A DNA stretch of 61,734 nt from Paracoccaceae bacterium (GCA_020441385.1 JAGRMG010000080.1:1-61734); one strand, 5' to 3'; positions 28,669 through 38,077 are shown, counted from the first letter of the stretch. Made by a program: numbers and translations. The notes: a model not told the origin generated them from the letters alone.

Positions 28669-29487
28669 TCATGCCGGCGCCGGTGCGCCCATGCCCTGCG
28701 AGATCTCGCGCGCCGCGCCGCCGACCAGCGCCCCGATCCGCTCAAGCCGCGACCTTTCCATCCGGTGCGTCGGCCCCGACACCGAAATGCCCGCCACCGC
28801 CTCGCCGTAGATGTCGGTGATGGCGGCCGCGACACAGCGCATGCCGGTGGCCTTTTCCTCGTCGTCCAGCGCCCAGCCCCTGGCCCGGCCAAGCGCCAGA
28901 TCGGCGCGCAGCGCGTCCGGCGACACGATGGTCATGGCGGTAAAGCGGTCCAGCGTGGCCCGGCGCAGGAACCGATCGAGCGCGCCGTCCGAGTAGCAGC
29001 CCAGCAACGCCTTGCCGATGCCCGAGGCATGCATCGGCGAGAGCGTGCCGGGCGCAAAGAAGGCGCGGATCGATTCGTGGGTCTCGACCTGGCCGATGAA
29101 CATCACCTCGCCGTCGCGCTCGATGCCGAGATTGGAGGTCTCGCCGGTGGCCTGCATCAGCGCGCGCATCACCGGGCGGCTGCGCTCGGCCAGGCTGCTG
29201 CGGCGCAGGAACGCCGAGCCCAGCCGGAACGCCATCGCGCCGATATGCCAGGTCTGCGAAACCGGGTCGATCTCGACGATGCGGCGCGCCTCGAGCGTTG
29301 ACAGAACGCGGTACATCGTGGCCGGCGACTGGCCCAGCGCGTTGGCCAGATCGGTCAGCGTCAGCCCCTCGGCCCCGGCCAGCGCGTCGAGCACGTCAAG
29401 CGCGCGCTCCACCGCCCGGATGCCGGTCTGCCCGGCCCTGGCCTGAAAGCTCCTGGGGCGGCCCTTGCGGCGCGGTTCATTTCCCAT
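28669..29487 (-). CDS. bhcR: IclR-family regulator of the beta-hydroxyaspartate cycle
   Basis: The product has 272 residues: an N-terminal winged helix (about 25-85, IRAVERALDVLDALAGAEG and LTDLANALGQSPATMYRVL) and an effector-binding IclR domain (about 100-260, with MHASGIGKALLG). BhcR is the known glyoxylate-sensing regulator of bhcABCD, and the gene is divergent from bhcA exactly as in Paracoccus denitrificans. The ATG at MGNEPRRKGRP is preferred to a weaker start eight codons upstream. Identity as BhcR is from gene order and family; ligand binding is not shown by sequence. Confidence 0.87.
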   Translation of the reverse strand: MGNEPRRKGRPRSFQARAGQTGIRAVERALDVLDALAGAEGLTLTDLANALGQSPATMYRVLSTLEARRIVEIDPVSQTWHIGAMAFRLGSAFLRRSSLAERSRPVMRALMQATGETSNLGIERDGEVMFIGQVETHESIRAFFAPGTLSPMHASGIGKALLGCYSDGALDRFLRRATLDRFTAMTIVSPDALRADLALGRARGWALDDEEKATGMRCVAAAITDIYGEAVAGISVSGPTHRMERSRLERIGALVGGAAREISQGMGAPAPA

Positions 29488-29682
29488 TGCCTGCCTCCGC
29501 GCGAGAATCAAACAGGACTTTCTGGATATTCATGAAAGTGGTCTCCGGCCCGTGAAAAAACCAACGCATTGATAATAATCATATATCCATGGAATCGTCC
29601 ATTCTGAAAGCATTTTTCAAAAAAATATCGCGGGCGCCTCCGCCCCGCTATCCTGTCCGCAACCGCCACAGGAGGGCAGACC
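29488..29682. promoter_or_regulatory. bhcR-bhcA divergent control region
   Basis: This 195-bp AT-rich region separates bhcR and bhcA. Two short palindromes, TTCATGAA (29529-29536) and TCCATGGA (29586-29593), have similar flanks (ATATTCATGAA and ATATCCATGGA). They lie 57 bp apart and are candidate BhcR half-operators. The bhcA ribosome-binding site GGAGGG lies just before its ATG. No promoter can be assigned with certainty. Confidence 0.45.
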
Positions 29683-30873
29683 ATGAGCTTTCAGAACCCC
29701 GTCTTCATTCCCGGCCCCACCAACATGCCCGAGGTGCTGCGCAAGGCCGTGGACATGCCGACGCTGGATCACCGCTCGCCGCTGTTCGGGCAAATCCTGC
29801 ACCCGGCCATCGAAGGCGTCAAACAGGTGCTGAAAAGCCGGACGGCGCAGGTGTTCATCTTCCCCTCCACCGGCACCGGGGGCTGGGAAACCGCGCTGAC
29901 CAACACGCTCAGCCCCGGCGATCATGTCCTGGCCGCCCGCAACGGCATGTTCAGCCAGCGCTGGATCGACATGTGCAACCGCCACGGGCTGAACGTGTCG
30001 GTCGTGCAAACCCCCTGGGGCGCGGGCCTGCCCGCCGACCGCTACGAGGAGATCCTGACCGCCGACAAAGGCCACCGGATCAAGGCGGTTCTGGCCACCC
30101 ATAACGAAACCGCCACGGGCGTGCGCTCCGACATCGCCGCCGTGCGCCGGGCGCTGGATGCCGCCGGCCATCCGGCGATGCTGTTCGTCGACGGCGTCAG
30201 TTCCATCGCGTCGATGGATTTCCGCATGGACGAATGGGGCGTCGACATCGCCGTGACCGGCAGCCAGAAGGGCTTCATGCTGCCCGCCGGCCTGGCCATC
30301 GTCGGCTTTTCGCCCAGGGCCATGGCCGCGCTCGAAACCGCCAGCCTGCCGCGGACCTTCTTCGATGTGCGCGACATGGCCCGCGGCTACGCCGCCAACG
30401 CCTATCCCTATACGCCGACGGTGGGTCTGCTGAACGGGCTGAAACTGTCCTGCGACATGCTGCTGGGCGAAGGACTGGAGGCCGTGTTCGCCCGCCATCA
30501 CCGCATCGCCGAAGGCGTGCGCCGCGCCGTGAACGCCTGGGGGCTGAAGCTGTGCGCGCAATCGGACGACCTCCATTCCGACACGGTCAGCGCGATCCGC
30601 ACGCCCGAGGGGTTCGACGCCACCGATATCGTCACCCACGCGGCGCAGAAATACGGCGTCGCCTTCGGCGTCGGGCTGGGCGAGGTGGCCGGCCGGGTGT
30701 TCCGCATCGGGCATCTGGGTTCGCTCACCGATGTCATGGCGCTGTCGGGCCTGGCCACCGCCGAAATGGTCATGGCCGATCTGGGGCTCGATATCCGGCT
30801 CGGCTCGGGCGTCGCGGCCGCCCAGGAGCATTACCGCAGCAGCGCCGCCGCGCCCGCCCGGGCGGCCGCGTGA
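29683..30873 (+). CDS. bhcA: Aspartate-glyoxylate aminotransferase
   Basis: The 396-residue class V (fold type I) PLP aminotransferase transfers the amino group of aspartate to glyoxylate, giving glycine and oxaloacetate. This is the first step of the beta-hydroxyaspartate cycle. The PLP lysine is K196 in AVTGSQKGFMLPAG; STGTGGWETALTN binds the phosphate side and VDGVSSIASMDF holds the PLP aspartate. It is the first gene of bhcABCD and overlaps a TGATG just before bhcB. Serine-glyoxylate aminotransferases are close relatives, but the operon identifies this one. Confidence 0.93.
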   Translation: MSFQNPVFIPGPTNMPEVLRKAVDMPTLDHRSPLFGQILHPAIEGVKQVLKSRTAQVFIFPSTGTGGWETALTNTLSPGDHVLAARNGMFSQRWIDMCNRHGLNVSVVQTPWGAGLPADRYEEILTADKGHRIKAVLATHNETATGVRSDIAAVRRALDAAGHPAMLFVDGVSSIASMDFRMDEWGVDIAVTGSQKGFMLPAGLAIVGFSPRAMAALETASLPRTFFDVRDMARGYAANAYPYTPTVGLLNGLKLSCDMLLGEGLEAVFARHHRIAEGVRRAVNAWGLKLCAQSDDLHSDTVSAIRTPEGFDATDIVTHAAQKYGVAFGVGLGEVAGRVFRIGHLGSLTDVMALSGLATAEMVMADLGLDIRLGSGVAAAQEHYRSSAAAPARAAA

Positions 30874-30890
30874 TGAAGGATACCGCCACC

Positions 30891-31844
30891 ATGTACATCC
30901 CGACGCTGGCCGACATGCTGGTCGCGCACGAACGCATCCGGCCGCATATCCACCGCACCCCGGTTCTGACCTCGTCGTTCCTGAACGGGCTGACCGGGGC
31001 CGAGCTGTTCTTCAAGTGCGAGAACTTCCAGAAGGCGGCGGCCTTCAAGGTGCGCGGCGCCAGCAACGCGGTGTTCGGCCTTGACGAGGCCGCCGCCGCA
31101 AAGGGCGTGGCCACCCATTCCAGCGGCAATCACGCGCTCTCGCTTGCCTATGCCGCCGGGCGGCGCGGCATCCCGTGCCATGTGGTGATGCCGCGCACCG
31201 CGCCGCAGGCCAAGAAGGACGCGGTGATCGGCTATGGCGGCAGGATCACCGAATGCGAGCCCTCGACCAGCAGCCGCGAAGAGGTCTTTGCCCGTATCGA
31301 GGCCGAGACCGGCGCCGATTTCGTGCATCCCTACAACGACCCGCGCGTCATGGCCGGGCAGGGCACCTGCTCGAAGGAACTGATCGAACAGGTGCCCGGG
31401 CTGGACGCGGTGATCGCGCCCATCGGCGGCGGCGGCATGGTGTCGGGCACCTGTCTGACGCTGTCCCACCTGGCGCCGGACGTGAGGATCTACGCCGCCG
31501 AGCCGGAACAGGCCGACGACGCCGCGCGCAGCTTTCGCGCCGGGCACATCATCGCCGACGACGCGCCGCAGACGGTGGCCGACGGTCTGAAGGTGCCGCT
31601 GAAGGAACTGACCTGGCATTTCGTGCAGCGCCATGTCAGCGACATCCTGACCGCCGGCGAACAGGAGATCGTGGATGCCATGCGCCTGATCTGGGCGCGC
31701 ATGAAGATCGTGATGGAACCCTCGAGCGCGGTGCCGCTGGCGGCGATCCTGAAGAACCGCGAGGTTTTCGCCGGCAAGCGCGTCGGCGTGATCGTGACCG
31801 GCGGCAACGTCGATCTGGACAGACTGCCATGGATGAACGGCTGA
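30891..31844 (+). CDS. bhcB: erythro-beta-hydroxyaspartate dehydratase
   Basis: This 317-residue fold type II PLP enzyme dehydrates beta-hydroxyaspartate to iminosuccinate. K53 in AAFKVRGASNAVFG binds PLP, THSSGNHALSLAYA is the asparagine loop, and GGGGMVSGTC the phosphate loop. I chose the ATG at MYIPTLADML, the family's usual N-terminus, with AAGGA 11 bp upstream. An ATG six codons earlier overlaps the bhcA stop (TGATG) and cannot be excluded. Threonine dehydratase and serine racemase are relatives; the operon decides. Confidence 0.93.
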   Translation: MYIPTLADMLVAHERIRPHIHRTPVLTSSFLNGLTGAELFFKCENFQKAAAFKVRGASNAVFGLDEAAAAKGVATHSSGNHALSLAYAAGRRGIPCHVVMPRTAPQAKKDAVIGYGGRITECEPSTSSREEVFARIEAETGADFVHPYNDPRVMAGQGTCSKELIEQVPGLDAVIAPIGGGGMVSGTCLTLSHLAPDVRIYAAEPEQADDAARSFRAGHIIADDAPQTVADGLKVPLKELTWHFVQRHVSDILTAGEQEIVDAMRLIWARMKIVMEPSSAVPLAAILKNREVFAGKRVGVIVTGGNVDLDRLPWMNG

Positions 31845-31861
31845 AACAGGGAGTATGCGAG

Positions 31862-33025
31862 ATGAACGCGCCGACCGATTTTTCCGACCTCGAAGTGGGC
31901 TATGACGTGCCGGCACTGCCGGGCATGGACGAAGCCGATATCCAGACCCCCTGCCTGATCCTCGATCTGGACGCGCTGGAGCGCAACATCGTCAAGATGG
32001 GCGAGTATGCCCGCGCCCACGGCATGCGCCACCGCGTGCACGGCAAGATGCACAAGTCGGTGGACGTGGCGAAGCTGCAGGAACGGCTGGGCGGCGCCTG
32101 CGGGGTCTGCTGCCAGAAGGTTTCGGAAGCCGAGGTGTTCGCCCGCGGCGGCATAAGGGACGTGATGGTGTCCAACCAGGTGACGGACCCGGCCAAGATC
32201 GACCGGCTGGCGCGCATGCCCCTGCTGGGCGCGCGGGTGCTGGTCTGCGTCGACGATGCCGGCAACGTGGCCGATCTGTCGGCTGCGGCGGTGCGTCACG
32301 GCACCGAGATCGAGGCGCTGGTGGAAATCGACTGCGGCGCCGGGCGCTGCGGTGTGACCACCACGCAGGACGTGGTCAACATCGCCCGCCTGATCGACGC
32401 CGCGCCGGGGCTGAAATTCGCCGGCATCCAGGCCTACCAGGGCGCGATGCAGCATCTGGACAGCTACGAGGACCGCAAGGCGAAACTCGATATCGCGGTG
32501 GCCCAGGTGGCCGATGCCGTGCAGGGGCTGAAGGGCGCCGGGCTGGAATGCGACATCGTCGGCGGCGGCGGCACGGGGTCGTATTACTTCGAAAGCAACT
32601 CGGGGGTCTACAACGAGCTTCAGTGCGGATCCTACGCCTTCATGGATGCCGATTACGGCCGCATCCTGGACCGGGACGGCAACCGCATCGACCGCGGCGA
32701 ATGGGAAAACGCGCTGTTCATCCTGACCTCGGTGATGAGCCACGCCAAACCCGACAAGGCCATCGTCGATGCCGGGCTGAAGGCGCAGTCGGTGGACAGC
32801 GGCCTGCCCACCGTGTTCGGGCGCGACGACGTGACCTATCTGAAATGTTCCGACGAACACGGCGTGGTCGCCGACCCGCAAGGCGTGCTGAAGGTCAACG
32901 ACAGGCTGCGCCTGGTGCCCGGCCATTGCGACCCGACCTGCAACGTGCACGACTGGTATGTCGGCGTGCGCGGCGGCAAGGTCGAGAGCCTCTGGCCGGT
33001 CTCGGCCCGCGGCAAGGCCTACTGA
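31862..33025 (+). CDS. bhcC: erythro-beta-hydroxyaspartate aldolase
   Basis: The 387-residue D-threonine-aldolase-like (alanine racemase fold) PLP enzyme condenses glycine and glyoxylate to erythro-beta-hydroxyaspartate. The N-terminal barrel shows TPCLILDLDALERNI, then the probable PLP lysine K62 in HRVHGKMHKS, and GGGGTGSYYFE for phosphate binding. The C-terminal metal site is in PGHCDPTCNVHDWYV (H and C ligands). It lies 17 bp after bhcB and is followed by a 116-bp hairpin-rich gap before bhcD. Confidence 0.93.
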   Translation: MNAPTDFSDLEVGYDVPALPGMDEADIQTPCLILDLDALERNIVKMGEYARAHGMRHRVHGKMHKSVDVAKLQERLGGACGVCCQKVSEAEVFARGGIRDVMVSNQVTDPAKIDRLARMPLLGARVLVCVDDAGNVADLSAAAVRHGTEIEALVEIDCGAGRCGVTTTQDVVNIARLIDAAPGLKFAGIQAYQGAMQHLDSYEDRKAKLDIAVAQVADAVQGLKGAGLECDIVGGGGTGSYYFESNSGVYNELQCGSYAFMDADYGRILDRDGNRIDRGEWENALFILTSVMSHAKPDKAIVDAGLKAQSVDSGLPTVFGRDDVTYLKCSDEHGVVADPQGVLKVNDRLRLVPGHCDPTCNVHDWYVGVRGGKVESLWPVSARGKAY

Positions 33026-33026
33026 T

Positions 33027-33100
33027 GCCGGATCGGCGCGGCCGATCCGGCCGGGCGGGGGGCTGTCTGCCCCCCGAGGATATTTGCGGCCAGAAGAAGG
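33027..33100 (+). repeat. Two hairpins and a Rhodobacterales-type intergenic element between bhcC and bhcD
   Basis: An 11-bp perfect stem (GCCGGATCGGC, 33027-33037, with 33041-33051) is followed by a 7-bp stem GGGGGGC (33057-33063) with GCCCCCC (33069-33075). After these comes GAGGATATTTGCGGCCAGAA. From memory, strings very like the last part follow G/C hairpins in many Rhodobacterales genomes. It could attenuate or stabilise mRNA between bhcC and bhcD. Confidence 0.6.
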
Positions 33101-33141
33101 GCCTGCGGGCTTTCGGACAACGACTTTCAGGGAGTGGTGGA

Positions 33142-34107
33142 ATGCTGATCGTGCCGGAACGCGAGATCGCGGATCTGATGACGCGGAGCGCGGCCTTCGA
33201 TGCCGTCGAGAAGGTCTTTGCGGCGATGGCCGCCGGCGAGGCCGTCAACTTTCCGGTGGTGCGCGAGGCGCTTGGCCACGAGGACGCGCTTTACGGCTTC
33301 AAGGGCGGTTTCGACCGGGCCGGGATGAGCCTGGGGCTGAAGGCCGGGGGCTACTGGCCCCGCAACATGGAGCGGCGCGGGCTGATCAACCATCAATCCA
33401 CCGTGTTCCTGTTCGATCCCGATACCGGGCAGGTGCGGGCGATGGTCGGGGGCAACCTTCTGACCGCCCTGCGCACCGCCGCCGCCTCGTCGGTGTCGAT
33501 CCGGCATCTGGCGCGCGCCGACGCGAAGGTGATCGGCATGATCGGCGCCGGCCATCAGGCCGCGTTCCAGCTGCGCGCGGCGCTGGAGCAGCGCGATTTC
33601 GAGAAGGTCATCGGCTGGAACCTGCATCCCGAGATGCTGCCCGGCCTCGAGAAGGTCGCAACCGAGGCCGGGCTGCCCTTCGAGGCGGTCGCGCTGGAGG
33701 GGCTGCGCGCGGCGGATGTGCTGATCACCATCACCTCGTCCTTCGATGCGATCCTGCTGGAGGAGCATGTCGGCCCCGGCACGCATATCGCCTGCATGGG
33801 CACCGACACGCGCGGCAAGCAGGAGGTCGCGACCGCGCTGGTCGCCCGCGCCAGCCTGTTCACCGACGAGGTGGCCCAGGCCGTCAGCATCGGCGAATGC
33901 CAGCACGCGGTGGCCGAGGGGCGCGTGCGCGAGAGCGACATCACCCAGATCGGCGCCGTCATCAACGCCACCCATCCCGGGCGCGTATCCGACGACGAGG
34001 TGACGCTGTTCGACGGCACCGGCGTCGGCCTTCAGGATCTGGCGGTGGCATCGGCCGTCGTCGATCTGGCGCTGGCCAGGGGCACGGCGATAGAGGTAGA
34101 ATTCTGA
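33142..34107 (+). CDS. bhcD: Iminosuccinate reductase
   Basis: The 321-residue enzyme of the ornithine cyclodeaminase / mu-crystallin family reduces iminosuccinate to aspartate, closing the beta-hydroxyaspartate cycle. The nucleotide-binding Rossmann motif is in VIGMIGAGHQAAFQL near residue 132, and family runs GGNLLTALRTAAASS and THIACMGTDTRGKQE are present. It is the last bhc gene. An NCS2 permease gene follows after 93 bp on the same strand, with its own AAGGAGG site. Confidence 0.92.
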   Translation: MLIVPEREIADLMTRSAAFDAVEKVFAAMAAGEAVNFPVVREALGHEDALYGFKGGFDRAGMSLGLKAGGYWPRNMERRGLINHQSTVFLFDPDTGQVRAMVGGNLLTALRTAAASSVSIRHLARADAKVIGMIGAGHQAAFQLRAALEQRDFEKVIGWNLHPEMLPGLEKVATEAGLPFEAVALEGLRAADVLITITSSFDAILLEEHVGPGTHIACMGTDTRGKQEVATALVARASLFTDEVAQAVSIGECQHAVAEGRVRESDITQIGAVINATHPGRVSDDEVTLFDGTGVGLQDLAVASAVVDLALARGTAIEVEF

Positions 34108-34200
34108 CGCGCGAGCGGCGCGCGGGACACCGCGGGGGCGCGGGCGGCGGGAGGTGCCGCCCCGGCCCTGCAAGGCAAATCCAAGGAGGAGAATCCAGAT

Positions 34201-35697
34201 ATGTCTGCCGTAACGACCGATGTGGACGCGGTTAACGAGAAACTGCCGCCCGCCCGACTATTCACCCTGGGGCTGCAACATGTCCTGGTCATGTATGCCG
34301 GTGCCATCGCGGTGCCGCTGATCGTGGGGCGGGTGCTCAAGCTCGACCCGCACCAGGTGGCGTTCCTGATCTCGGCCGACCTGTTCGTGTGCGGGGTCGT
34401 CACCATCATCCAGTCGCTGGGCGCGACGCAGTGGTTCGGGGTCCGCCTGCCTGTGATGATGGGCGTGACCTTTGCCAGCGTCGGGCCGATGGTGTCGATC
34501 GCGGTGGCCAACCCGGGCACCGAAGGCGCGCGGATGCTTTTCGGCGCGATCATCGGCGCGGGCGTCATCGCCATGCTGATCGCGCCTCTGGTCAGCCGGA
34601 TGCTGCGGTTCTTTCCGCCGGTCGTCACCGGCACCATCATCCTGGTGATCGGCGTGACGCTGATGCGGGTCGGCATCAACTGGATCTTCGGCCTGCCGTT
34701 CGGCCCGACCGCGCCCAAAATCGTGGCGCCCGAACATGTCGCCTGGCTGAACGAGGTGAAGGGAATGCTGGCCAGCGGCGCCATCCCGCCGATTCCGGAC
34801 GGGCTTCAGGTTGCTCCTTCGGTCGACAACGTCAAGTACGCCTCGCCCCTGAACATGCTGATCTCGGGCATCGTGCTGGCCACCATCGTGGCGATCATGA
34901 AGTTCACCAGCGGGTTCTTTTCCAACATCGCGGTCCTGATCGGCATCGTCGTCGGCGCCGTCGTCGCGGCCCTGCTCGGCATGATGCATTTCGAGCATGT
35001 GGGAACCGCCGACTGGTTCGCGCTGATCACGCCGTTCCATTTCGGGTTGCCGATCTTCGATCCGATCATGATCCTGACCATGACGCTGGTGATGATCGTG
35101 GTGATGATCGAGAGCACCGGCATGTTCCTGGCGCTGGGTGAGATGTGCGGCAGGAAGATCGAACGCCCCTCGCTGGCGGCCGGTCTGCGCACCGACGGTC
35201 TGGGCACGGTGATCGGCGGGCTGTTCAACACCTTCCCCTATACCTCGTTTTCCCAGAACGTCGGTCTTGTCGGCGTGACCGGCATCCGCTCGCGCTATGT
35301 CTGCGTGGCGGGCGGGGCGATCATGATCGTGCTGGGACTGGTGCCCAAGATGGGCGCGCTGGTCGAGGCGCTGCCGGTCGCCGTGCTGGGCGGCGCCGGG
35401 GTGGTGATGTTCGGCATGGTCGCGGCCACCGGCGTGCGCATCCTGGGCGCGGTGGATTTCAAGACCAACCGCTACAACGGCCTGATCCTGGCGATTTCCC
35501 TCGGCCTGGGCATGGTGCCGCTGATCGCGCCCGACTTCACCATGTGGCTGCCCCATTCGATCGAACCGCTGATCCACTCGGGCATCCTGCTGGCGGCGAT
35601 CACGGCGGTCGGTCTGAACATCATCTTCAACGGCGCCAGGGACGTATCCGAGGCCGACCTGCGCGAAGCCGCCCTGCAGGCCGAAGGCGGCCACTGA
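34201..35697 (+). CDS. NCS2-family purine permease (xanthine/urate type)
   Basis: The 498-residue transporter of the nucleobase:cation symporter-2 family has about 14 transmembrane segments. Conserved elements are GLQHVLVMYAGAIAVPLIVG at the start, VVMIESTGMFLALGE, and the signature NTFPYTSFSQNVGLVGVTG. It probably imports xanthine or urate for the neighbouring degradation genes. Its start has a strong AAGGAGG site and it is read with bhcABCD. The exact substrate cannot be told from sequence. Confidence 0.85.
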   Translation: MSAVTTDVDAVNEKLPPARLFTLGLQHVLVMYAGAIAVPLIVGRVLKLDPHQVAFLISADLFVCGVVTIIQSLGATQWFGVRLPVMMGVTFASVGPMVSIAVANPGTEGARMLFGAIIGAGVIAMLIAPLVSRMLRFFPPVVTGTIILVIGVTLMRVGINWIFGLPFGPTAPKIVAPEHVAWLNEVKGMLASGAIPPIPDGLQVAPSVDNVKYASPLNMLISGIVLATIVAIMKFTSGFFSNIAVLIGIVVGAVVAALLGMMHFEHVGTADWFALITPFHFGLPIFDPIMILTMTLVMIVVMIESTGMFLALGEMCGRKIERPSLAAGLRTDGLGTVIGGLFNTFPYTSFSQNVGLVGVTGIRSRYVCVAGGAIMIVLGLVPKMGALVEALPVAVLGGAGVVMFGMVAATGVRILGAVDFKTNRYNGLILAISLGLGMVPLIAPDFTMWLPHSIEPLIHSGILLAAITAVGLNIIFNGARDVSEADLREAALQAEGGH

Positions 35698-35720
35698 ACG
35701 CACCGGCACCACCGCCAGCG

Positions 35721-35748
35721 GGCGCCGCGGGGAACCCTCCGCGGCGCC
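35721..35748. terminator. Bidirectional hairpin between convergent genes
   Basis: A perfect 10-bp stem, GGCGCCGCGG (35721-35730) with CCGCGGCGCC (35739-35748), lies between the NCS2 permease and the convergent TSUP gene. There is no long T-run, but position and stability suggest a shared terminator. Confidence 0.6.
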
Positions 35749-35761
35749 TGCGCTTTGGCGC

Positions 35762-36514
35762 TCACACGGCAAACAGGCGCCAGAAGAACACCGCGCTCAT
35801 CCCGAAACCGATGGCGGCGATGAAGGCGCGCACCGACCAGGCCGGCACCGCGCGCGAGACCGGCGCCCCGGCATAGCCGCCCAGGGTCGCGGCCAGCATC
35901 ATCACGATGGCCTGGGGCCATTCCACGAAGCCCGCGACGCTGAAGGTGGCGACCGAGATCGAGGACAGCACGAAGGACAGCCCGATCTTGAGCCCGTTCA
36001 TCTGGTGGATCGCGCTCATCCCCCAGAGCGAGAACAGCGCCAGCAGCACGATGCCGAGGCCGCCGTTGAAATAGCCGCCATAGACGCTGACCGCGAACAG
36101 GCCCAGCGCGCCCTGCGGCGTCACCCCGCGCGAATGGCGCGCCGCCCAGGCCCGGATCGGGGCGCCGAACAGGAAGGTCAGCGTGGCGAACAGCAGCAGG
36201 AACGGCACCACGACCGAAAACGCCCGGTTCGACGACACCAGCAGCAAAAGCGAGCCGGCCAGCCCGCCCGCCAGCGTGATCGCGGTCAGGCGCAGCAGGG
36301 CGGCGCGCTCGAAGACGGCCAGTTCGCGCCGGAACCCCAGCGCGCCGCCCAGATAGCCGGGAAACACCGCCACCGCGCTGGTGGCATTGGCCACCACCGG
36401 CGGCACGCCGGTAAAGACCAGCGCCGGAAAGGTCAGGAAGGTGCCGCCCCCGGCGATGGTGTTGACGACACCGGCGCCGAAGGCGGCGATCACGAGCAGC
36501 AGATAATCGGTCAT
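35762..36514 (-). CDS. TSUP-family (TauE/SafE) membrane permease
   Basis: This 250-residue integral membrane protein has about eight helices. The TSUP signatures are GAGVVNTIAGGGTFLTFPALV at the N-terminus and YGGYFNGGLGIVLLALFSLW in the second half. Family members export sulfite, sulfoacetate or other organic anions, or import purine-related acids; the substrate here is unknown. The ATG at MTDYLLLV begins the first helix; the in-frame upstream region is basic and not membrane-like. It lies between two purine permeases, possibly as an efflux or uptake route for a pathway acid such as glyoxylate-related compounds (speculative). Confidence 0.8.
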   Translation of the reverse strand: MTDYLLLVIAAFGAGVVNTIAGGGTFLTFPALVFTGVPPVVANATSAVAVFPGYLGGALGFRRELAVFERAALLRLTAITLAGGLAGSLLLLVSSNRAFSVVVPFLLLFATLTFLFGAPIRAWAARHSRGVTPQGALGLFAVSVYGGYFNGGLGIVLLALFSLWGMSAIHQMNGLKIGLSFVLSSISVATFSVAGFVEWPQAIVMMLAATLGGYAGAPVSRAVPAWSVRAFIAAIGFGMSAVFFWRLFAV

Positions 36515-36640
36515 GTCGGGGCCGGGGCGCCTTGGCGGTTTGCGGGTCGCGCCGACCCTGCCAAGCGCGCGCGGCGGCGGCAAGGCGCAAAATGCGCGGA
36601 TGCACCGCCCCGCGCGGGGCGCGCACCCGCGCCGGCCTGC

Positions 36641-38077
36641 TCAGACGTGATCGTCGGCGGGCAGCGATCCGCGGCTGTGCCCGGCCATGCCGCCCGAGAC
36701 TTCCTCGGTCGCCTCATCGGCCAGTTCCTCGGGCAGCACGAGGTTCAGCACGATGGCGATCAGCGCCGCCGGAAGCAGCCCGCTGGTCAGCAGGATGCGC
36801 GCCGTGTCGGGCATGTGCTGAAGCGCGCCGGGTTCCAGTTGCAGGCCCAGCCCGATCGACAGCGCGATGGCGAAGATCACCATGTTGCGCCGGTTCCAGT
36901 TGACATCCGACAGCATCGAGATGCCCGCCGCCACCACCATGCCGAACATCACGATCACGCCGCCGCCCAGCACCTCGATGGGCACGGTGCGGATGACGCC
37001 GCCGACCTTGGGCACCAGGCCGCACACGATCAGCAAGATGGCGCCGCAGGTCACGACGTGGCGGCTCATCACGCCGGTCATGGCGATCAGGCCGACATTC
37101 TGGGAAAACGAGGTGTTGGGAAAGGCACCGAACAGCCCGGCCACGGCGGTACCCAGGCCGTCGGCATAGGTCGCGCCCTGGATTTCCCTGTCGGTCGCCT
37201 CGCGGCCGGCGCCGCCCTTGGTGATGCCGCTGACATCGCCCACGGTTTCCACCGCCGAGACGAAGGCCATCAGGCAGAACCCGATCACCGCGGCGGCCGA
37301 GAACTCGAACCCGTAACGGAACGGCTGGGGCAGCGCGAATGCGGCGGCGCGGTCCCAGGACCCGGCGATTGCATCGAGGCTCAGCATGCCCACGGCGATG
37401 GCATAGACATAGCCCACGATCAGCCCCACCAGAACCGCCGAGACCGACAGCATTCCCCTGGTGAAGAACTTCAGCCCCAGCGTGACCACGATCACCACCA
37501 GCGCCGCCGACCAGTTCAGCAACGATCCGTATTCCGGCGTGCCGATGGCGGGCACCCCGCCGGCGGCATACTGGATGCCGACCTGAACCAGCGCCAGACC
37601 GATCATCGTGACCACAAGCCCCGTGACCAGCGGCGGCAGGGCAAAGCGGATCTTGCCGATGACCGTGCCCAGGCAGGCATGGAACAGCCCGCCGATGATG
37701 ACGCCGCCGAACAGCGCGGCCAGCGCATCGACCCCCTTGCCCGCGACCAGCGGGATCATGATCGGCAGAAACGCGAAACTGGTGCCCTGCACGATCGGCA
37801 GCGCCGCGCCGACCGGGCCGATGGTGATGGTCTGCAACAGCGTGGCCACGCCGGCAAACAGCATCGACATCTGGATCAGGTACAGCAGTTCGGGGAAATC
37901 CGGGCTGTTGGAGCCAAAGCCGAACCCGGCGGCACCCGCGACGATGATCGCGGGCGTGACGTTGGAGACGAACATCGCCAGCACATGCTGGATTCCCAGC
38001 GGGATCGCCTTGTGCAGCCCCGGGGTATAGTCGGGATCGCGCAGCTGTTCCGGCGTCCCTATCGAAGTATCGGCCAT
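36641..38077 (-). CDS. NCS2-family purine permease (urate/xanthine type)
   Basis: The 478-residue protein is paralogous to the NCS2 permease at 34201 but clearly distinct. It has about 14 helices, with the conserved regions GIQHVLAMFVSNVTPAIIVA, FVSAVETVGDVSGITKG and GAFPNTSFSQNVGLIAMTGV. It is the third gene of the minus-strand run puuE-uraD, allA, permease, which makes urate, xanthine or allantoin-related substrates likely. A ribosome-binding site (GGAGG) is visible before the ATG. Confidence 0.87.
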   Translation of the reverse strand: MADTSIGTPEQLRDPDYTPGLHKAIPLGIQHVLAMFVSNVTPAIIVAGAAGFGFGSNSPDFPELLYLIQMSMLFAGVATLLQTITIGPVGAALPIVQGTSFAFLPIMIPLVAGKGVDALAALFGGVIIGGLFHACLGTVIGKIRFALPPLVTGLVVTMIGLALVQVGIQYAAGGVPAIGTPEYGSLLNWSAALVVIVVTLGLKFFTRGMLSVSAVLVGLIVGYVYAIAVGMLSLDAIAGSWDRAAAFALPQPFRYGFEFSAAAVIGFCLMAFVSAVETVGDVSGITKGGAGREATDREIQGATYADGLGTAVAGLFGAFPNTSFSQNVGLIAMTGVMSRHVVTCGAILLIVCGLVPKVGGVIRTVPIEVLGGGVIVMFGMVVAAGISMLSDVNWNRRNMVIFAIALSIGLGLQLEPGALQHMPDTARILLTSGLLPAALIAIVLNLVLPEELADEATEEVSGGMAGHSRGSLPADDHV

